A stretch of 64,000 bases of DNA from Xylanibacter ruminicola (GTDB taxonomy: Bacteria > Bacteroidota > Bacteroidia > Bacteroidales > Bacteroidaceae), in contig NZ_FRBD01000022.1 of assembly GCF_900142525.1 (NCBI RefSeq), positions 16,033 through 80,032 of the forward strand, in the 5' to 3' direction. Of the stretch, positions 17,605-25,738 are shown piece by piece (within the stretch, counting starts at the first letter, position 1; each line of letters opens with the position of its first letter). Under the pieces are notes generated by a model that was not told the DNA's origin, did not search any database, and saw only the letters and a list, made by a program, of their open reading frames with translations. The position numbers and the translations under genes are program-made.

Positions 17605-18900
17605 ATGGAACAACTGCTCCACTATGTGTGGAAACATAAACTTTATCCGCTTAAAGAACTAAAGACAAGCGACGGACAACAAGTAGAGGTGATAGACCCG
17701 GGATTGCACAACCGCAATGCCGGCCCAGACTTCTTTAACGCCAAAATCAGGATAGGCACTACCATGTGGGTGGGCAATGTAGAGATTCATGACAAGGCGA
17801 GCGACTGGTATCAGCACGGACACGACAAGGACAGCCACTACGACAACGTGGTGCTGCACGTGGCAGGTCTGCTGGATACCGAAGTTATGAAATCTAACGG
17901 ACAGTATGTGCCTCAGATGCTGCTGAGCGTTCCTGATGATGTAATGCAACACTATGACGAGCTACAGAAAACCGACGAATATCCTCCCTGCTACAAGGTG
18001 ATTCCAGACTTATCGTCACTCATCATTCATTCGTGGATGGCAGCTCTGCAGACTGAACGTCTGGAGCAGAAGACCGAGGCAATACGTAAACGTGCCGAAA
18101 TGTGCAATGGCTCGTGGGAAGATGCTTACTTCGTAACCTTAGCAAGAAACTATGGTTTTGGTATCAATGGCGATGTGTTTGAGCAGTGGGCCTATAATAT
18201 GCCGTTGAGCGCTGTGGCCCATCATCGCGATGACCTCTTCCAGATAGAAGCCATCTTTATGGGACAAGCAGGATTGCTGGAGCTGGACTCGATACCGGAG
18301 TATTACCAGAAGGAGGCGCTCAACGATGGCTATTTTGCCAAACTACGTAATGAGTACCAGTATCTGGCTCATAAATTCTCGATGAAACCGATAGATTTCA
18401 AACTTTGGAGGTTCCTCAGACTGCGTCCGCAGAACTTCCCACACATCCGCATATCGCAACTGGCCAACCTGTATTATCAGCAGAAGGCCGGACTAAGTCA
18501 ACTCGTGGAGTGTGATACGCTTGATGAGTTGAAAAGTGTGTTGAGTTCGCAGGTAACACCCTATTGGGAAACTCACTACACCTTTGGCTCCACAAGTTCT
18601 AAGAACGAGAAGCATCTGTCGTACGGATCGCTCAATCTGCTGATGATCAATACAGCTATACCTATGCTGTTTGCCTACGGACGACATACTACCAAGGAAG
18701 TACTCTGCGATAGGGCTTTCGACTTCCTAGAACAGATAAAGGCAGAGAACAACTATATCATACGCATGTGGCAGCAAGTTGGTCTGCCTGTAAAGACTGC
18801 TGGCGACTCACAAGCGCTGATACAACTTAAAAAGGAATATTGCGACAAAAAGGACTGCTTGCGTTGTCGCTTTGGATACGAATACTTAAAACGGAGATAA
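17605..18900 (+). CDS. DUF2851 family protein
   Basis: A protein of 431 residues from MEQLLHYVWKHKLYPLKEL. A longer frame from 17551 would begin inside the promoter, so it is rejected. The N-terminal part (VIDPGLHNRNAGPDFFNAKIRIGTTMWVGNVEIHDKASDWYQHGH) is the hallmark of DUF2851, a family of unknown biochemical function widespread in Bacteroidetes. A C-terminal CDKKDCLRCRFGYEYL holds three cysteines that could bind a metal. It lies 4 bp before dprA and is presumably co-transcribed with it. No role can be assigned. Confidence 0.88.
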   Translation: MEQLLHYVWKHKLYPLKELKTSDGQQVEVIDPGLHNRNAGPDFFNAKIRIGTTMWVGNVEIHDKASDWYQHGHDKDSHYDNVVLHVAGLLDTEVMKSNGQYVPQMLLSVPDDVMQHYDELQKTDEYPPCYKVIPDLSSLIIHSWMAALQTERLEQKTEAIRKRAEMCNGSWEDAYFVTLARNYGFGINGDVFEQWAYNMPLSAVAHHRDDLFQIEAIFMGQAGLLELDSIPEYYQKEALNDGYFAKLRNEYQYLAHKFSMKPIDFKLWRFLRLRPQNFPHIRISQLANLYYQQKAGLSQLVECDTLDELKSVLSSQVTPYWETHYTFGSTSSKNEKHLSYGSLNLLMINTAIPMLFAYGRHTTKEVLCDRAFDFLEQIKAENNYIIRMWQQVGLPVKTAGDSQALIQLKKEYCDKKDCLRCRFGYEYLKRR

Positions 18901-18904
18901 AACA

Positions 18905-20029
18905 ATGAATCAGGAGACATTTTATGCTATGGCGCTCACACGCCTTACAAACTTTAATTTCCAACAGGCTTTGGAACTGTATAAGGCAGCAGGAAGTGCT
19001 CAGAACCTATATGAACATCGCAACGAAGTGGGCGATATGATTGAAGGATGCACGCCACGACTCGTTGAGGCACTCAAGAACTGGGGCGATGCCATGAAAC
19101 GAGCCGAGGTAGAAGCAAAATATATGGAGGAGCACAAAATCAGGGCCTACACGCTGCTTGACGATGACTATCCACAACGCCTGCTAGAGTGTGCCGATGC
19201 TCCGTTGGTACTATATTATATAGGTAATGCAGACCTGAATCAAACCAAGATTATCAGCATCGTTGGAACACGCCAGATAACCAGTTATGGCAAAGACATC
19301 TGTCGCAAATTCATCAGAGAGCTGCATGAGATGTGCCCTCAGGTGCTGATTGTGAGCGGACTGGCCTATGGCGTAGATATCTGTGCACATCGCGAGTCGC
19401 TAGCTAATGGCTATGACACATTAGGTGTGCTGGCACATGGATTGGACCAGATATATCCTTATCATCACCGTGATACAGCAGCCAAGATGGTGGAACATGG
19501 TGGACTGCTAACCGAGTTTATGACTCAGACCAATGCCGACAAAGTTAATTTTGTGCGTCGCAACCGCATTGTGGCAGGCATATCGGATGCCACCATCGTT
19601 ATCGAAAGTGCCGCTAAAGGCGGAAGTCTGATTACGGCAGAGATAGCACAGAGCTACGATAGGGCCGTATTTGCATTCCCTGGTAATGTAAACCAGCCAT
19701 TCTCTGAAGGGTGCAACAATCTGATTCGCGACAACGGAGCCGGACTGATAAGCAATGCCGAAGACTTTGTGAAGGCCATGGGATGGCAGAATGATGCCGT
19801 GCGCAGACAGGCTCTGGCCGAAGGCATCGAGCGTCAACTCTTCCCAGAACTTTCGCCCGAAGAACAAAAAATCGTTAGTCTGCTACAACAAACCAACGAT
19901 CTACAGCTTAATATCATTAGTGTAAAGGCTGGCTTTGCCATCAACCAGGCAACCGCCCTACTCTTCCAACTGGAGATGAAAGGTGTTGTTAAGCCTTTGG
20001 CTGGCGGCATGTATCATCTGTTGATGTAG
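18905..20029 (+). CDS. dprA: DNA-processing protein DprA
   Basis: A 374-residue protein. The DprA Rossmann-like core is complete: ISIVGTRQITSYGKD, VSGLAYGVDICAHRESLA, GVLAHGLDQIYPYHHRDTA, LTEFMTQTNADKVNFVRRNRIVAGISDATIVIESAAKGGSLITA, FAFPGNVNQPFSEGCNNLI. The C-terminal winged helix (about 310-374) is present. DprA binds single-stranded DNA and loads RecA in transformation; in non-competent bacteria it may process incoming DNA. Its last 41 bp overlap the 3' end of the convergent DUF2520 gene. Confidence 0.95.
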   Translation: MNQETFYAMALTRLTNFNFQQALELYKAAGSAQNLYEHRNEVGDMIEGCTPRLVEALKNWGDAMKRAEVEAKYMEEHKIRAYTLLDDDYPQRLLECADAPLVLYYIGNADLNQTKIISIVGTRQITSYGKDICRKFIRELHEMCPQVLIVSGLAYGVDICAHRESLANGYDTLGVLAHGLDQIYPYHHRDTAAKMVEHGGLLTEFMTQTNADKVNFVRRNRIVAGISDATIVIESAAKGGSLITAEIAQSYDRAVFAFPGNVNQPFSEGCNNLIRDNGAGLISNAEDFVKAMGWQNDAVRRQALAEGIERQLFPELSPEEQKIVSLLQQTNDLQLNIISVKAGFAINQATALLFQLEMKGVVKPLAGGMYHLLM

Positions 20030-20789
20030 CATCCTCGTGTATGCTATCCGCCATTAACCGATAAATCTGCTTGGTACGATCATCGTTGAGCAGGTCTATC
20101 TGCATATTCATCACACCTACATCGTAGCGTACCATCGGGCCCGTCTGAGCCTGCTTGGGCGAGAGAACCGATACTTTTTTCGCCGTTTCATCGATAAGCG
20201 GCAGAAAAAGATTAAAATCTATCTGCTCTTCTTGCAGCACTTTCTCAGCCAGTCGATAGCAATGGTTTGTAAAGTTACAAGCCAGCACAGCAGCCAAATG
20301 TATCTTCTTTCGTTTAGCCGAATCAGCCAATACCACATGATCGGATACACTTTCGGCTAGCTGCCGGATAGTTTCGAGTGTCACATCATCCGATGCCTCC
20401 AGGAAACAAGGAATAGGACGGAAGTCAACTTGACGGTTCTTCGAAAACGTCTGCATCGGATACAACACTCCATAATGCTGGACCTTACCCTTGAATACAT
20501 CCATACTGATGCTTCCTGCCGTATGCACCAGCACCCCTTTTACTACCATTTTACTCACTCTCTCGGCCAGTTCGCTGATAGCATCATCCTTCACAGAGAT
20601 GACATAGATATCTGCATTTTTATCTATTTCATCGACATCGGCCGTATATCTGCACCCTATCTTCTCTGCCAACTCGCAAGCATGTTCTTCGGTACGACTA
20701 TACACCTGCAGAATATGCTGTCCTGCATCCTTCATAGCCAACGACAACTGCGTTGCCAGATTACCAGAACCTATTAAAACAATATTCAT
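19989..20789 (-). CDS. Rossmann-like/DUF2520 oxidoreductase, last gene of the pantothenate-CoA operon
   Basis: A 266-residue protein. The N-terminal NADP-binding Rossmann motif (MNIVLIGSGNLATQLSLAMK, GxGNxA) is followed by DIYVISVKDDAISELA and GVLVHTAGS, as in 6-phosphogluconate-dehydrogenase-like reductases. From about residue 125 the DUF2520 helical domain follows (KIHLAAVLACNFTNHCYRLAEKVLQEE, QTGPMVRYD). Its start overlaps the coaX stop by 4 bp, placing it firmly in the panBCD-coaBC-coaX operon. That operon lacks only ketopantoate reductase for a full path to 4'-phosphopantetheine, so this is a candidate for the activity. PanG, an alternative ketopantoate reductase described in Francisella, is a precedent; I cannot confirm homology. 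The 3' end overlaps dprA by 41 bp. Confidence 0.85.
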   Translation of the reverse strand: MNIVLIGSGNLATQLSLAMKDAGQHILQVYSRTEEHACELAEKIGCRYTADVDEIDKNADIYVISVKDDAISELAERVSKMVVKGVLVHTAGSISMDVFKGKVQHYGVLYPMQTFSKNRQVDFRPIPCFLEASDDVTLETIRQLAESVSDHVVLADSAKRKKIHLAAVLACNFTNHCYRLAEKVLQEEQIDFNLFLPLIDETAKKVSVLSPKQAQTGPMVRYDVGVMNMQIDLLNDDRTKQIYRLMADSIHEDATSTDDTCRQPKA

Positions 20790-21550
20790 TTTCTTGTTGC
20801 GTTAAAGATACCTTTGAAAAGTAGGTAGGGATCAATGGTTATTTGATGTTTGCAGTGGGGAACAATTGTCTTTGACATGCCGCCAGTGGCGATGATATGC
20901 GGGGGCGTGGGGAGTGTATTAGCTATTTTATCGATGAGGCCATCAATCATAGCAGCGGTGCCGTAAAGGATGCCGCTCTGCATGCACTCGAGAGTGTTGC
21001 GCCCTATCATGTGGGCTGGCTTCTCAATAGTGATGGAGGGGAGTTGAGAGGCGCGAGAACTGAGGGCGTTGAGCGATGTTTTGACACCAGGAATAATCAA
21101 GCCGCCCTTGAAAACGCTGTTTCCATCGATGACTCCGATGGTGGTAGCTGTACCAAAATCGATAACAATGGCTGGTACGCCATAGCAGGTTGCAGCGCCT
21201 ATGGCATCGGCCAGACGGTCTTTACCTAACTGTGAGGGCGATTCGATATCAATAGAGATGATACCCTTAGCATCGTTGATACTTAAGAAATGTGGGGTGA
21301 TGCCCGTCAGGTCGGATACGGCTTGGGCAATATCATCATTCACCTCAGGAACGACCGATGAAATGGTTACTTTTTCGATATCGGCATTCTCTATATTATA
21401 CTTGCGAAGGCCTAGTTTCAACTCATAACGGAAGAAACTGGCAGTCTCTTCTTTCTTGGTCTTAAAACGCCATGTTGCAGTTATATCACCCTGACTATCA
21501 GCCAAGGCAATCACAACAGTAGAGTTACCAATATCTATGAGAATATTCAT
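20786..21550 (-). CDS. coaX: Type III pantothenate kinase
   Basis: A 254-residue protein with the CoaX signatures: phosphate loop MNILIDIGNSTVVIALAD, GKDRLADAIGAATCYGVPAIVIDFGTATTIGVID, and FKGGLIIPGVKTSLNALSSRASQLP. It phosphorylates pantothenate with ATP, the committed step to CoA, and unlike type I kinase is not fed back by CoA. It follows coaBC with 1 bp between them and overlaps the DUF2520 gene by 4 bp. Confidence 0.96.
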   Translation of the reverse strand: MNILIDIGNSTVVIALADSQGDITATWRFKTKKEETASFFRYELKLGLRKYNIENADIEKVTISSVVPEVNDDIAQAVSDLTGITPHFLSINDAKGIISIDIESPSQLGKDRLADAIGAATCYGVPAIVIDFGTATTIGVIDGNSVFKGGLIIPGVKTSLNALSSRASQLPSITIEKPAHMIGRNTLECMQSGILYGTAAMIDGLIDKIANTLPTPPHIIATGGMSKTIVPHCKHQITIDPYLLFKGIFNATRK

Positions 21551-21551
21551 A

Positions 21552-22742
21552 TCAGGAAAGGGTTACGATGAAATCGAGGATTTTGTCGGCCGTTTTTTCC
21601 TTAGAGCACAGAGGCAACTCCTTCACCTCGTCATGGGTTATCAACGTTACCTGGTTGGTGTCAACGGCAAAACCTGTGGTATTGCCTGAGATGGAGTTGG
21701 CACAAATGAGGTCGGCATGCTTCTTGATGAGTTTGGCACGCGAATTATCAATCAGATTCTCCGTTTCCATCGAGAAACCAACCAATGTCTGGTTGTCTCT
21801 CTTATGCTCTCCAAGCCAACCTAGGATATCCTGGGTGCGAGTGAGTTCAATTGATAGCTCACCATCGTGCTTCTTGACCTTTTGATCGGAATAGGTGGCT
21901 GGGGTGTAATCGGCTACAGCGCTACACATAATGATAACGTCATTATCAGTACTACGGCTGGTTACAGCCTCGAACATATCGGCAGCACTTTTAACTGGCA
22001 CTAAATCGATACCGGTAAAGGGCTTTATGCTTACTGGACCTGAAACCAATGTTACGTCGGCTCCACGCAGACGGGCCATCTTTGCGATGGCATAGCCCAT
22101 TTTGCCCGAAGAGCGGTTGGTGATATAGCGAACAGGGTCGATAGACTCTTGGGTAGGACCTGCAGTAATCAGTACCTTACGACCTTTCAGGTCCTGCTCT
22201 TTAGCCATAAAGGTTAGGATGTGCTCGATAATTACCTCCTCAGAGTTCATTTTTCCTGTCCCCGTATCGCCACAAGCCAAACGGCCTATGATGGGCTCGA
22301 TGATGTGATAGCCGTAACCCTGTAGCTTGGTGAGGTTATCCTGTAGGATGGGATTCTCCCACATACCGGTATTCATGGCGGGAGCTATCAGCTTAGGCGC
22401 CTTGGTGGCCAGCATGGTGGTGGTGAGCATATCGTCGCAGATGCCGTGAGCCAGTTTGCCGATGACATTGGCTGTACAGGGAGCCACCACGAAGAGATCG
22501 CCTCGTTTAGCAAGCGATACATGTTTCACGTCGAACGAGAAATTGCGGTCGAAGGTATCGACAATGCACTTATTGTTGGTAAGTGTCTCGAACGTCATAG
22601 GGGTGATGAAGTGCGTAGCATTCTGAGTCATAATAACATGCACATCGGCATGGAGCTTTACCAGCATCGAAGCCAGATTGGCACTCTTGTAGGCTGCAAT
22701 ACCGCCTGTTACACCCAATACGATGGTCTTTCCTGTAAGCAT
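21552..22742 (-). CDS. coaBC: Bifunctional phosphopantothenoylcysteine decarboxylase/phosphopantothenate-cysteine ligase
   Basis: A 396-residue fusion of normal length. The N-terminal flavoprotein CoaC domain begins KTIVLGVTGGIAAYKSANLASML and has the catalytic HVSLAKRGDLFVVAPCTANVIGK and PAMNTGMWENP. The CoaB ligase domain begins near residue 185 with GRKVLITAGPTQESIDPVRYITNRSSGKMGYAIA. It makes 4'-phosphopantothenoylcysteine from CoaX product and cysteine, then decarboxylates it to 4'-phosphopantetheine. Clustering with panBCD and coaX puts vitamin B5 synthesis and CoA entry under one promoter. Confidence 0.96.
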   Translation of the reverse strand: MLTGKTIVLGVTGGIAAYKSANLASMLVKLHADVHVIMTQNATHFITPMTFETLTNNKCIVDTFDRNFSFDVKHVSLAKRGDLFVVAPCTANVIGKLAHGICDDMLTTTMLATKAPKLIAPAMNTGMWENPILQDNLTKLQGYGYHIIEPIIGRLACGDTGTGKMNSEEVIIEHILTFMAKEQDLKGRKVLITAGPTQESIDPVRYITNRSSGKMGYAIAKMARLRGADVTLVSGPVSIKPFTGIDLVPVKSAADMFEAVTSRSTDNDVIIMCSAVADYTPATYSDQKVKKHDGELSIELTRTQDILGWLGEHKRDNQTLVGFSMETENLIDNSRAKLIKKHADLICANSISGNTTGFAVDTNQVTLITHDEVKELPLCSKEKTADKILDFIVTLS

Positions 22743-22767
22743 CTTTTTATTTGGCTATTTCGCTATT

Positions 22768-23157
22768 TTACTGCTCTTTCAGCAGTCCGTGCTTCTCGTA
22801 ATTAGCCTTGCGGACAATACGATTGTTCTCATCTACAAAGAGTACGGTGGGCTTGTGAGTCTTAGCCTCATCGGGAGTCATATAAGCGTAAGCCATAATG
22901 ATGATTTTATCGCCTACGTTCACGCATTTTGCGGCAGCTCCGTTCAGGCAGATAACGCCTGAGCCCGCCTCGCCAGCAATAGCATAGGTCTCGAAGCGGT
23001 TGCCATTATCGATATCGGCAATCTCCACTTTCTCGTATTCCAGAATGCCCGACTCGCTCAGCAGGTTAGAATCAATAGTGATGCTACCCACGTAGTCGAG
23101 ATCGGCCTGAGTTACTACAGCGCGATGTATCTTAGCTTTCAGTAGTGTGATGTCCAT
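22768..23157 (-). CDS. panD: Aspartate 1-decarboxylase
   Basis: A 129-residue protein, the usual PanD proenzyme size. The self-cleavage site YVGSITID (Gly24-Ser25) is intact; cleavage would create the pyruvoyl cofactor on Ser25. The substrate and active-site regions [22 protein letters not shown] are conserved. It makes beta-alanine for PanC, whose gene lies 6 bp upstream. Confidence 0.96.
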   Translation of the reverse strand: MDITLLKAKIHRAVVTQADLDYVGSITIDSNLLSESGILEYEKVEIADIDNGNRFETYAIAGEAGSGVICLNGAAAKCVNVGDKIIIMAYAYMTPDEAKTHKPTVLFVDENNRIVRKANYEKHGLLKEQ

Positions 23158-23163
23158 ACCTTA

Positions 23164-24009
23164 TTATATATTTACGATGAAATTGTCAATCAGTCGGGTC
23201 TTTCCGATATAAACAGCGATGGCAACAAGCACTTCGCCTTCAATCTTTGCTGTGCGCTGGATGTTCTCAAAGTCAACTACCTCAACATAGTCGATACGAG
23301 CCATTGGCTCAGTCTCAAGGTGCTGACGGATGATGTCAATCACCTTCTGTGAATCGCGCTCGCCAGCATCGATGGCCTCCTTGCCTTTCTTCAGGCTCTG
23401 TGAGAGGATGAGTGCGGCCTTACGCTCATCAGGATTCAGATAAGTGTTGCGGCTTGACTTGGCCAGTCCGTCGTCCTCGCGTACAATAGGGCAGGGAACA
23501 ATCTCGAGTGGGAAGTTCAGATCGCGAACGAAACGCTTAACGGTAGCCAGCTGCTGAGCATCCTTCTGTCCGAAGTAAGCACGATCAGGGGTTACGATGT
23601 TGAACAACTTACCAACAACGGTGCAAACACCACGGAAGTGCACTGGGCGTACAGCACCACAAAGCAGTTCGGTTGTTTCGGTGGTATCGATAAACGATGT
23701 AAAGTGACCAGGGTACATCTCTGATGGCTCTGGGTTGAAGATCAGATTGCCACCAGCCTCCTCTACGGCTTTCATATCGCGGTTCAAGTCGCGTGGATAA
23801 GCCTCAAGGTCTTCGTTGGGACCAAACTGGATGGGATTTACGAATACTGAAACCACAGTGCGGTCGTTCTGACTGGCCGACTTGCGGATGAGGCTCTGAT
23901 GACCCTCATGAAGAAAGCCCATAGTAGGCACCAGACCTACTGAAAGGCCTTCCTTTCTCCATTCTGCAACAATTTCTCTTACCTCCTTTACAGTCTTTAC
24001 TACTCTCAT
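23164..24009 (-). CDS. panC: Pantoate-beta-alanine ligase (pantothenate synthetase)
   Basis: A 281-residue protein of the nucleotidyltransferase superfamily: VGLVPTMGFLHEGHQSLIRKS (HIGH-like), FVNPIQFGPNEDLEAYPRD, and CTVVGKLFNIVTPDRAYFGQKDAQQLATVKRF (KMSKS-like region further on, GLAKSSRNTYL). It condenses pantoate with beta-alanine using ATP. Its start overlaps the panB stop by 4 bp, so the two are translationally coupled. Confidence 0.96.
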   Translation of the reverse strand: MRVVKTVKEVREIVAEWRKEGLSVGLVPTMGFLHEGHQSLIRKSASQNDRTVVSVFVNPIQFGPNEDLEAYPRDLNRDMKAVEEAGGNLIFNPEPSEMYPGHFTSFIDTTETTELLCGAVRPVHFRGVCTVVGKLFNIVTPDRAYFGQKDAQQLATVKRFVRDLNFPLEIVPCPIVREDDGLAKSSRNTYLNPDERKAALILSQSLKKGKEAIDAGERDSQKVIDIIRQHLETEPMARIDYVEVVDFENIQRTAKIEGEVLVAIAVYIGKTRLIDNFIVNI

Positions 24010-24869
24010 ATTACCTTTTTAAATAATAGTCTTTCTGTTTCTTCTTTCTTGAGTTGCTCCAAAACCTCGTCGCTAATGCTATAGGTCTGCCCCTCACCAG
24101 GGAAACTGCGGTTTTCACAGTCCTGCTTGTACTGACGGAATGCCTCGAGCATTACACTATGCAGGTCGGCATACTTCTTCACAAACTTGGGTACAAATCC
24201 AGCGTTATAGCCAAGCATATCCTGGTAAACCAGAACCTGTCCGTCGCAAGCACTGCTGGCTCCGATACCAATAGTAAGTGCATTGCTACGTTCTGTAACC
24301 ATCTTGGCCAGTGCCTCGGGCACACACTCAAGGGTGATGGCAAATGCACCAGCCTCTTCTACTGCCTTAGCATCGGCTAACAGTTTCTGAGCCTGCTCAA
24401 GCGACTTACCTTGAACCTTGTATCCTCCCATGGCATTGACTGATTGTGGCGTAAGTCCGATGTGGGCCACTACAGGGATGCCAGCCTCGACAATAGCCTT
24501 GATACGATCAGCATATTCTACACCACCTTCTAATTTTACTGCCTGGCAATTGGTTTCCTTCATGATGCGACCTGCATTACGAACAGCATCCTCTACAGAT
24601 GCCTGATATGACATAAATGGCATGTCGACAACAACAAAAGCCTCTTTGGCACCACGAACTACAGCCTTACCGTGATGAATCATATCATCAACAGTAACTG
24701 CCAATGTGTTCTCGTAACCCAGCATCACATTACCGAGCGAGTCACCAACTAAGATCATGTCGATTCCAGCCTCATCAATGGTACAGGCTGTATGATAATC
24801 ATAAGCCGTCAGCATGCTGACTGGCTGCTTCCCCTTACGTTCAAGTAAGTCAAAAATAGATTTTCTCAT
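24006..24869 (-). CDS. panB: 3-methyl-2-oxobutanoate hydroxymethyltransferase
   Basis: A 287-residue PanB with the TIM-barrel motifs SMLTAYDYHTACTIDEAGIDMILVGDSLGNVMLGYENTLAVTVDDMIHHGKAV, VVVDMPFMSYQ, AVKLEGG and VVAHIGLTPQSVNAMGGYKVQGK. It adds a hydroxymethyl group from methylene-THF to 2-oxoisovalerate, giving ketopantoate. It is the first gene of the operon, with an exact consensus promoter at 24906-24937. Confidence 0.96.
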   Translation of the reverse strand: MRKSIFDLLERKGKQPVSMLTAYDYHTACTIDEAGIDMILVGDSLGNVMLGYENTLAVTVDDMIHHGKAVVRGAKEAFVVVDMPFMSYQASVEDAVRNAGRIMKETNCQAVKLEGGVEYADRIKAIVEAGIPVVAHIGLTPQSVNAMGGYKVQGKSLEQAQKLLADAKAVEEAGAFAITLECVPEALAKMVTERSNALTIGIGASSACDGQVLVYQDMLGYNAGFVPKFVKKYADLHSVMLEAFRQYKQDCENRSFPGEGQTYSISDEVLEQLKKEETERLLFKKVI

Positions 24870-24905
24870 TTCCTGAAATAGATTTCTTTGCTCTCTTCAA
24901 GGGTG

Positions 24906-24937
24906 CAAAAGTATTACATTATTTTAATATCAGCAAA
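24906..24937 (-). promoter_or_regulatory. Promoter of the panBCD-coaBC-coaX-DUF2520 operon
   Basis: Minus strand: -33 TTTG (24937-24934), 20-bp spacer, -7 TACTTTTG (24913-24906). The panB ATG follows after 36 bp. Confidence 0.8.
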
Positions 24938-24986
24938 TTTTTTAGTTATTTTCTGTTGAAAATGGGGATTTGTTGACAAAAAGTAG

Positions 24987-24994
24987 TATCTTTG
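24987..24994 (+). promoter_or_regulatory. -7 promoter element of dapB
   Basis: TATCTTTG matches TAnnTTTG; the ATG at 25020 lies 25 bp further on. A -33 TTTG at the right distance is missing. Confidence 0.6.
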
Positions 24995-25019
24995 CGGCGT
25001 TTTTTAATTCGAATTAATT

Positions 25020-25736
25020 ATGAAAATAGCTTTAATCGGCTACGGAAAGATGGGTAAGATGATTGAACAGATAGCCATCGACCGTGGTCATGAGATTGTA
25101 AGTATCATCGATATTGACAACCAGCAGGACTTCGACTCACCCGAGTTCGCCTCTGCTGATGTTGCAATCGAGTTCACAGCTCCACAGGCTGCATACGGCA
25201 ATTATCTGAAGGCTTGGAGCAAAGGTGTAAAAGTTGTTTCTGGATCAACCGGTTGGATGAAAGAACATGGCGATGAGGTGCGTAAGGCCTGCTCAGAGGA
25301 CGGCAAGACACTCTTCTGGGCATCAAACTTCTCTATCGGCGTGGCCATTTTCTCGGCTGTAAACCGCTATCTGGCCAAAATCATGAACCAGTTCCCTCAG
25401 TATGATGTTGAGATGGAAGAAACCCACCATGTTCATAAACTCGACCACCCCAGCGGAACAGCTATCACACTGGCTGAGGAAATTGTAGAGAATATCGACC
25501 GCAAAGAGGCTTGGAAAGAGGACACTACCGACAAGCAGTACCTACGTGTTGACCACATCCGTCGTGGTGAGGTGCCCGGCATTCATACTATCCGCTACGA
25601 TAGCGATGCCGACCTGATTACCATCACCCATGACGCCCACAGTCGTAAGGGATTTGCCTTAGGAGCCGTACTTGCAGCCGAATACACCAGGGAGCATCAG
25701 GGACTGTTAACAATCTCGGATATGTTTAAATTCTGA
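25020..25736 (+). CDS. dapB: 4-hydroxy-tetrahydrodipicolinate reductase
   Basis: A 238-residue protein, slightly short for DapB but typical of Bacteroidales. It has an NAD(P)-binding N-terminus (MKIALIGYGKMGKMIEQIAIDRGHEIV), ASNFSIGVAIFSAVNRYLA, and the substrate motif EETHHVHKLDHPSGTAITLAE with the HH and the K-DxPSGTA signature. It works in lysine/diaminopimelate synthesis. lepB follows 2 bp after the stop codon. Confidence 0.96.
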   Translation: MKIALIGYGKMGKMIEQIAIDRGHEIVSIIDIDNQQDFDSPEFASADVAIEFTAPQAAYGNYLKAWSKGVKVVSGSTGWMKEHGDEVRKACSEDGKTLFWASNFSIGVAIFSAVNRYLAKIMNQFPQYDVEMEETHHVHKLDHPSGTAITLAEEIVENIDRKEAWKEDTTDKQYLRVDHIRRGEVPGIHTIRYDSDADLITITHDAHSRKGFALGAVLAAEYTREHQGLLTISDMFKF

Positions 25737-25738
25737 TT

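Noticed and set aside
18905..20029. dprA, comF and comM as proof of a natural competence system
   Set aside because: These families are near-universal in bacteria and scattered here among unrelated genes; no uptake pilus or comEC gene is in the window.
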